From Claveliimonas sp034178805 (lineage in GTDB: Bacteria; Bacillota; Clostridia; Lachnospirales; Lachnospiraceae): 6,084 nucleotides of DNA. The translations under genes were made by a program, and so were the position numbers. The stretch is taken from contig NZ_JBNPMZ010000038.1 of NCBI RefSeq assembly GCF_050314255.1, positions 1 to 6,084 on the forward strand. The letters are read 5' to 3'. Under the pieces are notes generated by a model. That model did no database searches and was not told where the DNA came from. It saw only the letters and a program-made list of their open reading frames with translations. Positions 1 through 5,124 of the stretch are shown piece after piece. Position 1 is the stretch's first letter. Each line of letters opens with the position of its first letter.

Positions 1-184
1 TTGATACCGTCATCAATGAATTATAGGCATATATTCCTTTTCCATATAATTCTACTTGTTGTCCATATATATTGTTTACAAGAATGGATTCTCCCCCATC
101 TGAATAAAACAATCCTATCGTCGCTACACAAATTGCAATGCAAGAAAGCAATATGCATAATATGTTTTCCGTTTTCCTGTTCAT
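1..184 (-). CDS. Small membrane protein, N-terminal 61 residues, cut by window edge
   Basis: An open frame begins at the ATG at 184 and runs off the window at position 1, giving 61 residues. A GGAG ribosome site lies about 8 bases upstream, which decides the start; an in-frame ATG 14 codons earlier lacks a comparable site. The product has a short basic N-terminus (MNRKTEN), one clear hydrophobic segment at about residues 8-26 (ILCILLSCIAICVATIGLFY), then a polar, probably extracytoplasmic stretch containing VNNIYGQQVELYGKGIYAYNS. The paired 'YG..V.LYG.GIYAYNS' pattern recalls uncharacterised multi-span membrane proteins of clostridia, in which more membrane helices follow. That is from memory and not verified. 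It lies about 100 bases downstream of another small membrane protein gene (281-577) and may be cotranscribed with it. I assign no function. Confidence 0.6.
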   Translation of the reverse strand, partial: MNRKTENILCILLSCIAICVATIGLFYSDGGESILVNNIYGQQVELYGKGIYAYNSLMTVS

Positions 185-280
185 TTTGCATCTCCAATTT
201 ACACGCAGACAAAACCATTGTTTCATAGATTTTTTGTCATTGCATCAACATATATTCCAACAGGTGTTTCTCCTATTCCA

Positions 281-577
281 TTATGGCCCAACATAATTTC
301 CGCCAACGAAAAACCTTGCTGCCACATCCATAAGAAACAAGCCAATCAGCAAATAACTGATCATTCCAAATACTTTTGGTCTATTATTCTTCAGTGACAC
401 AAAAATACTATTCAGAACAGGCCAAACACCATATAACACAGCCATCCCAATAATACCAAAACGTACACTTGTTAATAACTCTACTGCTGTGCACAAAAGC
501 ATTATAGAAACAAAACACAAAAACGGCGTAATATTGACCTTTCCTATCCTTATTTTTCTCATTTTCAATTTTTTCAT
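281..577 (-). CDS. Hypothetical small membrane protein, three predicted spans
   Basis: From the ATG at 577 this encodes about 98 residues: a very basic N-terminus (MKKLKMRKIRIGK) followed by three hydrophobic segments, around TPFLCFVSIMLLCTAVELL, FGIIGMAVLYGVWPVLNSIF and VFGMISYLLIGLFLMDVAA. It ends in FVGGNYVGP. The basic start and alternating hydrophobic stretches look like a genuine integral membrane protein with a cytoplasmic N-terminus. The start is uncertain. In-frame alternatives are ATG at 595 (with GGAAGGG immediately before it, too close to act as its ribosome site), ATG at 562 and TTG at 607, and none has an ideal site. The gene may therefore be 5'-truncated. The 'YG.WP' and 'FLMD' pattern faintly resembles the end of CmpB-like putative permeases, but too weakly to name it. 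It lies downstream of the kinase terminator, so it probably has its own promoter, which I could not identify. Confidence 0.5.
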   Translation of the reverse strand: MKKLKMRKIRIGKVNITPFLCFVSIMLLCTAVELLTSVRFGIIGMAVLYGVWPVLNSIFVSLKNNRPKVFGMISYLLIGLFLMDVAARFFVGGNYVGP

Positions 578-692
578 GGAGAAAAGGATTATCATCCCTT
601 CCAACAATAAAATATTGAAATTCTATTTCTCTATCACCACAATAAATATACAACTTTACGCCCATTGCTAATTTCAAAGATACCATATTCGC

Positions 693-725
693 AAAAAAAT
701 GACCAGAACCACACGGATTCCGGTC
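693..725 (-). terminator. Intrinsic terminator after the kinase gene (repeat copy 1)
   Basis: On the minus strand GACCGGAATCC (725-715) pairs with GGTTCTGGTC (710-701) around a GTGT loop, with one bulged T and one G-U pair. Seven T residues follow after one A. It begins about 50 bases past the kinase stop, so it ends the transporter/regulator/kinase transcript. The hairpin and its 10-base flank recur at 5972-6006. Confidence 0.8.
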
Positions 726-735
726 TGTTTTACAC
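701..735. repeat. 35-bp hairpin repeat, copy 1
   Basis: These 35 bases match 5972-6006 at 32 positions, in the same orientation. The match covers the whole hairpin plus the flank TGTTTTACAC, which is outside the stem, so it is more than two similar terminators arising independently. The bases immediately outside the 35 differ apart from the A-tract on the terminator side. Confidence 0.7.
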
Positions 736-773
736 TGAATTTACATATCCTTATTTTCATAATGTTTTCTTAA

Positions 774-2096
774 TCATCTCGCAAAACAATCTTTTTCAAG
801 GGGAAAACAAATCTCCACTTTCGCTCCGCCGGTTTCTTCCGAATTTGTGAGTAATAATCTTCCACCATGCTTTTTGGCTATTGATTTTGCAGAAAACAAT
901 CCAATACCATAATGCACACCGCCACTTCTGCTTGTATCATCCATAAAAAACTGTTCTGTTCCGTGCAGCAGTGCTTCTTTTGTAAAACCACTGCCGCTAT
1001 CTTCCACTGTAAATATGAACTCTCCACTCTGCTCTTCGATATAAATATTGATTGTTCCTCCTTTCGGTGTATGTTCTGCTGCATTTTTAATAATATTCAT
1101 AACAGCTCTTACAACCTGGTCATAAACAATATTTACTGTTTCGCTGATATATTGTTCTTCCCAGTTAATTTTCAGATTGAAAACTTCAGAGAGTCCACAT
1201 GTTTGTTTTTTGATGTCACCAAGGATGTCTTCTATCCTTATTTTCTCGAATCTATATTGATAACCATCTACGGATTTTGTTACTTCTATTAATGTCTGCA
1301 CATAGTTTTGTATCTGCAATGCACTGCTGGCTATATAATCAATATATTTTTCCTGTTCTTCTGTCATTTCCATTTCAGAAAGTAGTTCTGCATTGCCTCT
1401 TATGACAGTAATCGGAGTTTTTATGTCATGCGCCAATGCAGACATTTGTCTGTTTTTTTCCTGTTCTGTCTTCCATTGTCGTTCCAGAGAATCCTTCAAT
1501 GCATTTCTCATCTCATCTATAGATGACAGGCAATCATCAATCTCTTTCACTCCGGAATAAGACACCTCATATTCAAGATCCTGATTCTTGATTCTCTCTA
1601 CTGCATTCATTACCGGTTTCATTTTTCGCTTCATTTTTTTCCCGAAGCTTACAGATGGCAACAAGATAATTATAATTCCACTCAGAATAACTATGATCGT
1701 TATCAAATCTTGTGGTTCTATGAAATGTTCTCTGAGAAACGCAGACTGATACTGTGGTGTCAGGCTGTACTGCAGAACAACATATTCGTCCGGACGTGGA
1801 ATCACCTTATAAAAATAGTCTCCTGATGCGTTTCCATGATTAGCAACGTTCCACGCAATTTTTACCGAATCTTCCGGCATATTTCCACTAAGCACCTCAC
1901 CGTCCGTAGAAAAAATAACATAATGGCAAAGAACCGGTATGATGTCCTCCGTCACTTCGTCTGCGTTCTGAATCAAATCATAGGCTTCATTGATCTTCCT
2001 TTCCGCGTAATTAGCCGGATAAATACCGCCTACGTTAACAAGAATATTAAATATAAGGACTGTACATATCCCCAACGTTAACAAAAGTCCAAGCAT
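774..2096 (-). CDS. Membrane sensor histidine kinase of an OmpR-type two-component pair
   Basis: Numbered from the ATG at 2096 (440 aa), the protein has a membrane span at about 2-22, an extracytoplasmic sensor of roughly 105 residues, a second span at about 131-149 and a HAMP-like linker. The HisKA dimerisation helix carries the phospho-accepting His223 in ALAHDIKTP. The HATPase domain has an N-box (NIIKNAAEH, Asn338), G1 (DSGSG, 366-370), FFMDD and G2 (GIGLF, 397-401), so all catalytic motifs are present. It should phosphorylate the regulator encoded directly upstream. Kinases in this setting accompany lantibiotic/peptide-antibiotic ABC transporters, so the stimulus is probably an antimicrobial peptide or envelope stress (inference). 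The start is problematic: the frame is open upstream to 2144 and those 16 codons read like the natural cytoplasmic lead (RRSSTLSRIFLRYVLV), yet they contain no ATG, GTG or TTG. ATG 2096 has no visible ribosome site and begins inside the span. Confidence 0.9.
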   Translation of the reverse strand: MLGLLLTLGICTVLIFNILVNVGGIYPANYAERKINEAYDLIQNADEVTEDIIPVLCHYVIFSTDGEVLSGNMPEDSVKIAWNVANHGNASGDYFYKVIPRPDEYVVLQYSLTPQYQSAFLREHFIEPQDLITIIVILSGIIIILLPSVSFGKKMKRKMKPVMNAVERIKNQDLEYEVSYSGVKEIDDCLSSIDEMRNALKDSLERQWKTEQEKNRQMSALAHDIKTPITVIRGNAELLSEMEMTEEQEKYIDYIASSALQIQNYVQTLIEVTKSVDGYQYRFEKIRIEDILGDIKKQTCGLSEVFNLKINWEEQYISETVNIVYDQVVRAVMNIIKNAAEHTPKGGTINIYIEEQSGEFIFTVEDSGSGFTKEALLHGTEQFFMDDTSRSGGVHYGIGLFSAKSIAKKHGGRLLLTNSEETGGAKVEICFPLEKDCFAR

Positions 2097-2144
2097 AACC
2101 AGTACATATCTTAGAAAGATTCTACTAAGTGTACTGCTTCTTCT

Positions 2145-2807
2145 CTACTCTTCCCATTTATATCCAATCCCCCAGACTGTTTTTATCGGCATGCAATGGA
2201 AGTCTGAGAGCTTTGTCCTTATATTTTTAATATGAGTTGTAATTGTACTGTCATTGCTCTCACTGTCAAATCCAAATACCTGCTCCAAAATCTGCTCTTT
2301 TGAAAAAACCTGCCCACGGTTTTTTGCAAGGAACTCACAAATTTCATACTCCGCCTTTGTAAGAGGAATTTCCTTATCATCAGCCATCATCTGTTTTAAA
2401 GATAAATGAAAGCAGACATGCCCAACAACCATTCTGACAGAATGTTCCCGGTGTTCCCGCCTAAGATGAGCAGCAACTCTCGCACGAAGTTCCATAACCC
2501 CAAATGGCTTACAGATATAATCATCTGCTCCCAATGACAAACCATTTACCAGACTGCTTTCTTCTGTTTTTGCTGTAAGAAACAAAATAGGACAGTCAAC
2601 AAGCTTCCTGATTCTTGAACACAATGCGAATCCGTCCATTCCGGGCATCATAATATCCAGCAAAATCAGATCATAAAGATTCACTTTTTCCATATTTATC
2701 TCAAGCGGGTTGCTTATTTTTGTGACCTGATGTCCATCCTTGTTCAGAATTGCTCCTATCATATCAAGGATTGCTGTATCATCATCAATTACTAATATTT
2801 TCGCCAT
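2145..2807 (-). CDS. OmpR/PhoB-family response regulator
   Basis: This 220-aa DNA-binding regulator is of normal family length. The receiver domain (about 1-115) has the acidic pair Asp8/Asp9 in VIDDD, the phosphorylation site Asp51 in LLDIMMPGMDG, Thr78 (FLTAK) and Lys100 (CKPFG). A winged helix follows at about 130-220, with a PLTKAEYEICEFL helix, recognition-helix region STITTHIKNIRTKL and terminal hairpin TVWGIGYKWEE. The ATG at 2807 is preceded by GAGGG at good spacing. The gene starts 9 bases after the permease-remnant stop, consistent with one transcript. It should be activated by the kinase encoded just downstream. Its likely target is the 11-bp-period direct repeat at 3390-3410 ahead of the same operon, making the system self-regulated (inference). 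Every phosphorylation residue is intact, in contrast to the ruined transporter upstream. It ends in TAG, in the same frame as the kinase. Confidence 0.93.
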   Translation of the reverse strand: MAKILVIDDDTAILDMIGAILNKDGHQVTKISNPLEINMEKVNLYDLILLDIMMPGMDGFALCSRIRKLVDCPILFLTAKTEESSLVNGLSLGADDYICKPFGVMELRARVAAHLRREHREHSVRMVVGHVCFHLSLKQMMADDKEIPLTKAEYEICEFLAKNRGQVFSKEQILEQVFGFDSESNDSTITTHIKNIRTKLSDFHCMPIKTVWGIGYKWEE

Positions 2808-2816
2808 TTTGTCCCT

Positions 2817-2987
2817 CTAATCTGATATTTTACTTCCTTCCCAATGGGATGCCCACAATAAATAATATACCATACTAAACACTGTAAACACGCAAAATAC
2901 TGGTATTACAGACTTCATTTCATTTAGTGCTCCCGATTCTCCGAAAGCAATCTGTAAATAAGTGTATGGTAATCTGCCAGTCCATGA
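2817..2987 (-). pseudogene. C-terminal remnant of a lantibiotic-immunity ABC permease (MutE/MutG-like)
   Basis: A third reading frame, without a start codon, gives about 56 residues ending at the TAG at 2817-2819. It begins SWTGRLPYTYLQ, continues with a clear terminal membrane helix (VIPVFCVFTVFSMVYYLLW) and ends ASHWEGSKISD. A final hydrophobic helix followed by a 'W..HWEG.K' tail is characteristic, from my knowledge of the family, of the permease subunits of lantibiotic self-protection transporters. The frame switches from the upstream permease piece at about 2987, within the bases reading TTGTTTCATGG, so the middle of the protein is missing, probably over 100 residues. Because operons of this kind often carry two permease genes (E and G), the front and back pieces could come from different ones. 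Confidence 0.65.
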
Positions 2988-3142
2988 AACAAGCTAAACA
3001 TAAGCAAAAGTATTACCTTAGACAAAAATGCTATCGTCTTTTTTCGTAAGGTGAGCAGATTCTGGTATACTCCGGCATTTTGCTCCTGTTCCATGATACT
3101 TGCAGTAAACATTCCAATCAGAACAGGAAAGCCTGCTCCATG
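2987..3142 (-). pseudogene. N-terminal-half remnant of a lantibiotic-immunity ABC permease
   Basis: The minus-strand frame running to the stop at 2924 contains, from about 3142, the residues GAGFPVLIGMFTASIMEQEQ, then NAGVYQNLLTLRKKTIAFLS and a helix KVILLLMFSLF. 'EQE..AG.fQNlLtl..kk..fLsK..LLL' is the typical first cytoplasmic loop and second span of MutE/EpiE-type permeases. The true N-terminus (first span) is gone. The left edge abuts the ATPase at about 3132-3142 in a different frame, and recognisable permease sequence ends at about 2987 where another deletion joint switches frame. The ATG at 3166 opening this frame lies inside ATPase sequence and is not an authentic permease start. I regard this as debris; a short peptide could still be made from it. 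Confidence 0.65.
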
Positions 3143-3341
3143 GCTTTCCATCGAAATAAATCTCACCTGCTGTCGGTCTTAAAACACCAGTAATCATTTT
3201 CAGAGTTGTAGATTTTCCGGCTCCATTAGGTCCAAGAAGACCATAGACTTTCCCCTTTTCAATATTGAGTGAAACATTATTTACCGCCTTCTGTTTCTTA
3301 AATGACTTGCAAAGATCTTTCGTTTGAAGCACCATTTCCAT
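3018..3341 (-). pseudogene. Truncated ABC transporter ATPase (lantibiotic-immunity type)
   Basis: The frame from the ATG at 3341 encodes 107 residues, against roughly 230-300 for intact homologues. The first 70 are a clean ABC ATPase N-terminus: LQTKDLCKSFKKQKAVNNVS, Walker A GPNGAGKST at 37-45, then GVLRPTAGEIYFDGKPWSR. After residue 70 (about 3132) similarity stops and the frame runs through permease-derived DNA in the wrong register, giving a junk tail of about 37 residues. The Q-loop, ABC signature, Walker B, D-loop and switch His are all absent, so it cannot work as an ATPase. 'GEI.FDGkPWSR' fits the LanF/MutF/BcrA group. AAGGA sits 7 bases before the start, so expression signals persist. 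It is the first gene of an operon continuing into permease remnants, regulator and kinase. Confidence 0.85.
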
Positions 3342-3363
3342 ACTTATTCCTTCTTTCCTCGTT

Positions 3364-3410
3364 TTTATAGAAAAAGAATAACAGGGAAAAATAAAGATTT
3401 AATAAAGATT
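3364..3410 (-). promoter_or_regulatory. Probable regulator-controlled promoter of the transporter/two-component operon
   Basis: Two copies of AATAAAGATT (plus strand, 3390-3399 and 3401-3410) repeat with an 11-bp period, the geometry used by OmpR/PhoB-family regulators. Downstream on the minus strand, possible -10 elements are TATTCT (3380-3375) and TATAAA (3369-3364). No good -35 is present, as expected for an activator-dependent promoter overlapping the repeats. An imperfect inverted repeat, AACAGG (3380-3385) and CCTGTT (3419-3424), encloses the direct repeats. The regulator encoded in this operon is the obvious candidate binder (inference). Confidence 0.5.
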
Positions 3411-3424
3411 GATCTTTTCCTGTT

Positions 3425-3461
3425 AAAAAGAGGCGTATCACCATTTCTGATGATACGCCTC
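3425..3461 (-). terminator. Intrinsic terminator of the toxin-antitoxin transcript
   Basis: On the minus strand GAGGCGTATCA (3461-3451) pairs perfectly with TGATACGCCTC (3440-3430), an 11-bp stem with a 10-base loop, followed by five T residues. It starts about 50 bases after the antitoxin stop and separates that transcript from the transporter promoter. The plus strand has no T-run on its exit side, so it is one-directional. Confidence 0.88.
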
Positions 3462-3513
3462 CCAGTTATAGAGTTTAAATACTACATTTGTAAATAGTTG
3501 GGTAGGGATAATT

Positions 3514-3825
3514 CTATTTCACAACAACAAAATCAGTCTCATCCAAATCCTCAGTCGCTAAAATGTCCAACAATCGGTAAACTGGACCTGTAGGATGTGT
3601 TCTTCCGCATTCCCATGCTTCTACAGTCTTTTTTGAAACTCCCATATAAGATGCAAACACACTTTGAGTCATACCTGCTTTTATTCGAATTTCTCTAATC
3701 TCTTTATTTGAGTATTTCTTGATTGGCATAATCATATATGTTTTTACTCTCGCCTTACCATTTCCTCTTTCAAAATCAATAGCTTCCTCTAATCCCTGTT
3801 TCAAATCATCAAACAGTGAACTCAT
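3514..3825 (-). CDS. HigA2-type antitoxin, XRE-family helix-turn-helix protein
   Basis: This 103-aa protein has an N-terminal toxin-contacting segment (MSSLFDDLKQGLEEAIDFER) and a linker. A Cro/C1-type helix-turn-helix follows at about 40-75 (EIREIRIKAGMTQSVFASYM, then GVSKKTVEAWECGRTHPTG). The C-terminus is short and acidic. The N-terminal 'LF..LK..LEEAi....G' plus 'S.KT.E.WE.GR..P' pattern matches HigA2-type antitoxins. It would neutralise the toxin encoded just upstream and repress the shared promoter. I chose ATG 3825 because AGGAGA lies 8 bases upstream. The earlier in-frame ATG at 3834 overlaps the toxin stop (ATGA) but has the ribosome site pressed against it. Toxin and antitoxin thus overlap or nearly abut and are surely cotranscribed. 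All expected parts are present and it looks intact. Confidence 0.87.
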   Translation of the reverse strand: MSSLFDDLKQGLEEAIDFERGNGKARVKTYMIMPIKKYSNKEIREIRIKAGMTQSVFASYMGVSKKTVEAWECGRTHPTGPVYRLLDILATEDLDETDFVVVK

Positions 3826-3830
3826 AAAAA

Positions 3831-4178
3831 TCATCTCCTATTCTTTGCAGCTTCTTCTTTTAACGATTTCACTAACTTCTTAAGTACATTTTTTTCTTCT
3901 TTTGTAAGGTTTTCATGCTCTTTTTTCTCAAACGCAGTTATTAAATAAGTGACTTCATATTCTGCAAAATCTGTATAGCACACTCTAATGCTTCCGCTTT
4001 TTCCTCTGTGCTCAAGTGGAAATCTGACTTTACGAATCCCTCCTGTACCTTCCATTACAGGACCTGATTCTGGATCTTTTAATAAAAACATCTGTAATGC
4101 TTGAAGTTCATCATCACCAAGTCCGATTTCTTTCCATCTCTTAGTAAATAGTGGTACTTCTATAAATGTTCTTGTCAT
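3831..4178 (-). CDS. HigB2-type toxin, RelE-superfamily mRNA interferase
   Basis: This 115-aa protein is of normal length for the HigB2/RelE toxins that cut mRNA on the ribosome. Diagnostic stretches are VMEGTGGIRKVRFPLEHRGK (41-60), SGSIRVCYTDF (61-71) and the late strand/helix YLITAFEKKEHENLTKEEKN (78-97). 'GTGG.RK.R......GKSG..RV.Y' is the family signature and supplies conserved basic residues (Arg49, Lys50, Arg52, Arg65) of the kind used to bind and cleave RNA. The usual 'Y.K.E..nL' motif appears as FEKKEHENL. The toxin gene comes first and the antitoxin second, the normal order for HigBA. The ATG at 4178 lacks a strong ribosome site, which could keep toxin translation low. A strong promoter with an internal palindrome lies about 45 bases upstream. 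I see no truncation, so the toxin is probably active. Confidence 0.87.
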   Translation of the reverse strand: MTRTFIEVPLFTKRWKEIGLGDDELQALQMFLLKDPESGPVMEGTGGIRKVRFPLEHRGKSGSIRVCYTDFAEYEVTYLITAFEKKEHENLTKEEKNVLKKLVKSLKEEAAKNRR

Positions 4179-4221
4179 TTGTATATTTGTATGTTGCCTT
4201 TCATTATCTTTATAGCATTAT

Positions 4222-4248
4222 ATTATACCCTATTTTGTAGGGTGTCAA
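4222..4248 (-). promoter_or_regulatory. Toxin-antitoxin promoter with embedded operator palindrome
   Basis: On the minus strand there is a consensus TTGACA (4248-4243) and TATAAT (4227-4222) with a short 15-bp spacer; a second TATAAT partly overlaps at 4222-4217. The spacer is almost exactly filled by ACCCTATTTTGTAGGGT (plus strand, 4227-4243), whose arms ACCCTA and TAGGGT are perfect inverted repeats around 5 bases. Bound protein would block both promoter elements, as expected for autorepression by the HigA-like antitoxin (inference). Confidence 0.75.
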
Positions 4249-4290
4249 TTATTGTTTGAATTATTCTCGAAATTATAATTTACCATCTCA

Positions 4291-4418
4291 TCATAAGCGA
4301 AGCGGATCCGGAGTGGAATACTCAAAGGTGTACATTCCAACAGTAATACCACCAATGACTGCAAACGGCAAAATCACCAGAGATGTTTGCGACGCCTTTT
4401 TAACGTTAATCCGACTTA
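4291..4418 (-). pseudogene. Possible C-terminal remnant of an unidentified membrane protein
   Basis: Between the acetyltransferase fragment and the toxin promoter, one minus-strand frame ending at the TGA at 4291-4293 reads SRINVKKASQTSLVILPFAV, then IGGITVGMYTFEYSTPDPLRL: a basic stretch, one credible membrane helix and a short tail. There is no ATG or ribosome site in this non-overlapping part, and the frame runs upstream into the acetyltransferase fragment. If genuine, it is the broken end of a lost gene; it may equally be chance. I do not recognise the family. The remaining bases of this gap hold the toxin-antitoxin promoter. Confidence 0.25.
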
Positions 4419-4715
4419 TTATTTTATGGTTATTTTCTCCACATATTTCATCGGTGTAAATCTGATACCGTTCACCGTCTGTTCCTGCTCCACCTCTTCA
4501 AATCCAAGATGTCTGTATATCTCCACTGCATACGGCGAAGAATTTACAGTAAATTCCTGCTTGTCATAGTCTCTCCTCATGGTATTGAATAAATCTCGCC
4601 CGATTCCTTTTCTGTGGTAATCTGATTTAACAAAGAAACCGCCAATATGCTGAGGCTCTCTCATAGAGAGCGTACCGATCAGACTGTCACCTTCAAACGC
4701 TCCATAAAAATGGCT
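4419..4715 (-). pseudogene. C-terminal part of a GNAT acetyltransferase (second of two fused fragments)
   Basis: From about 4715 to the stop at 4419 the frame encodes SHFYGAFEGDSLIGTLSMRE, then HIGGFFVKSDYHRKGIGRDL and SSPYAVEIYRHLGFEEVEQE, finishing with TVNGIRFTPMKY. This is the back part (about 95-100 residues) of a GNAT N-acetyltransferase: beta strands, the acetyl-CoA pyrophosphate-binding loop HRKGIG and the 'NSSP.AVEiY..LGF' region. From family knowledge, such proteins normally carry 45-60 more residues in front. The in-frame ATG at 4760 lies within DNA belonging to the upstream acetyltransferase, so the product from it would start with foreign residues (MKSFLMRRIFFGFLP). It is clearly a different GNAT subfamily from the upstream fragment. 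Loss of the first helices, which build the substrate side, makes activity unlikely. Confidence 0.75.
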
Positions 4716-5085
4716 CGGCAAAAACCCGAAGAATATCCGTCTCATTAAAAAGCTTTTCACAAAGCTGTCGTACAGCCTCTGTCATAACACCTTTGCTCCA
4801 ATATTCTTCAGAAAGATAATAGCCAAGCTCCGCCGTACGGGAATGGATATTTCCCTGTCGGAAAGCTCCTATGCTTCCTACCGCTGTACCATCCACATCA
4901 ATCGCATAAGCAAATGTATTGTTCGCATCGGAATTGATGACAAAATGAATATAATCCAACGCATCTTTTTCGGTATATGGATATGGCAATCCATCCCTCA
5001 GATTGTTCATTACTTTTCTATTGGACAGTGTAGATGCAAGTGACTTTGCATCTGTTGTTTCCCATTTTCTGATCGATATTTTCAT
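4693..5085 (-). pseudogene. RimJ/RimL-type GNAT acetyltransferase lacking its C-terminus
   Basis: From the ATG at 5085 this encodes 130 residues: MKISIRKWETTDAKSLASTL, then YAIDVDGTAVGSIGAF, RTAELGYYLSEEYWSKGVMT (acetyl-CoA loop region) and ILRVFAEPF, after which similarity ends and a stop follows four codons later. Intact relatives are about 170-180 residues and continue with a 'N.aS.rvLEKaGF..EG' segment; that part is absent. At about 4703-4713 the DNA passes into a second, different acetyltransferase in another frame. The chosen start has GGAAGGG about 8 bases upstream and gives the canonical family N-terminus; an earlier ATG at 5109 also has a possible site (AAGGTG). It lies 39 bases after the oxidoreductase gene and is probably cotranscribed with it. 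Substrates of such enzymes include ribosomal protein N-termini and small molecules; none can be assigned here. Confidence 0.78.
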
Positions 5086-5124
5086 TTCAAATTCCCTTCC
5101 TGCAAACATTCGTTCACCTTTACA

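Noticed and set aside
408..686. 92-residue minus-strand open frame overlapping the 281-577 gene
   Set aside because: It has no ribosome site at its start, is cysteine- and aromatic-rich without clear domains in its second half, and overlaps a frame with much clearer membrane-protein character. Its first about 35 residues (KLYIYCGDREIEFQYFIVG) look mildly protein-like, so a broken upstream gene cannot be fully excluded.
680..765. Tiny minus-strand frame starting MKIRICKF across the kinase terminator
   Set aside because: It overlaps the hairpin, has no ribosome site, and copy 2 of the repeat does not preserve the same frame (a stop comes after MKIYLDNRV).
912..1292. Plus-strand open frame of 126 codons
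   Set aside because: It is antisense to the kinase catalytic region, whose motifs are unambiguous; composition is cysteine/phenylalanine-rich as expected of a shadow.
4305..4345. Inverted repeat TGGAAT/ATTCCA as a terminator after the acetyltransferase remnant
   Set aside because: The arms are only 6 bp around a 14-base loop, with no T-run following on the minus strand.
4703..4716. Programmed frameshift at the acetyltransferase joint
   Set aside because: A-TTT-TTA is not a canonical X-XXY-YYZ slippery site, the required shift is +1 rather than -1, and the two halves belong to different subfamilies, so a deletion scar is the simpler reading.
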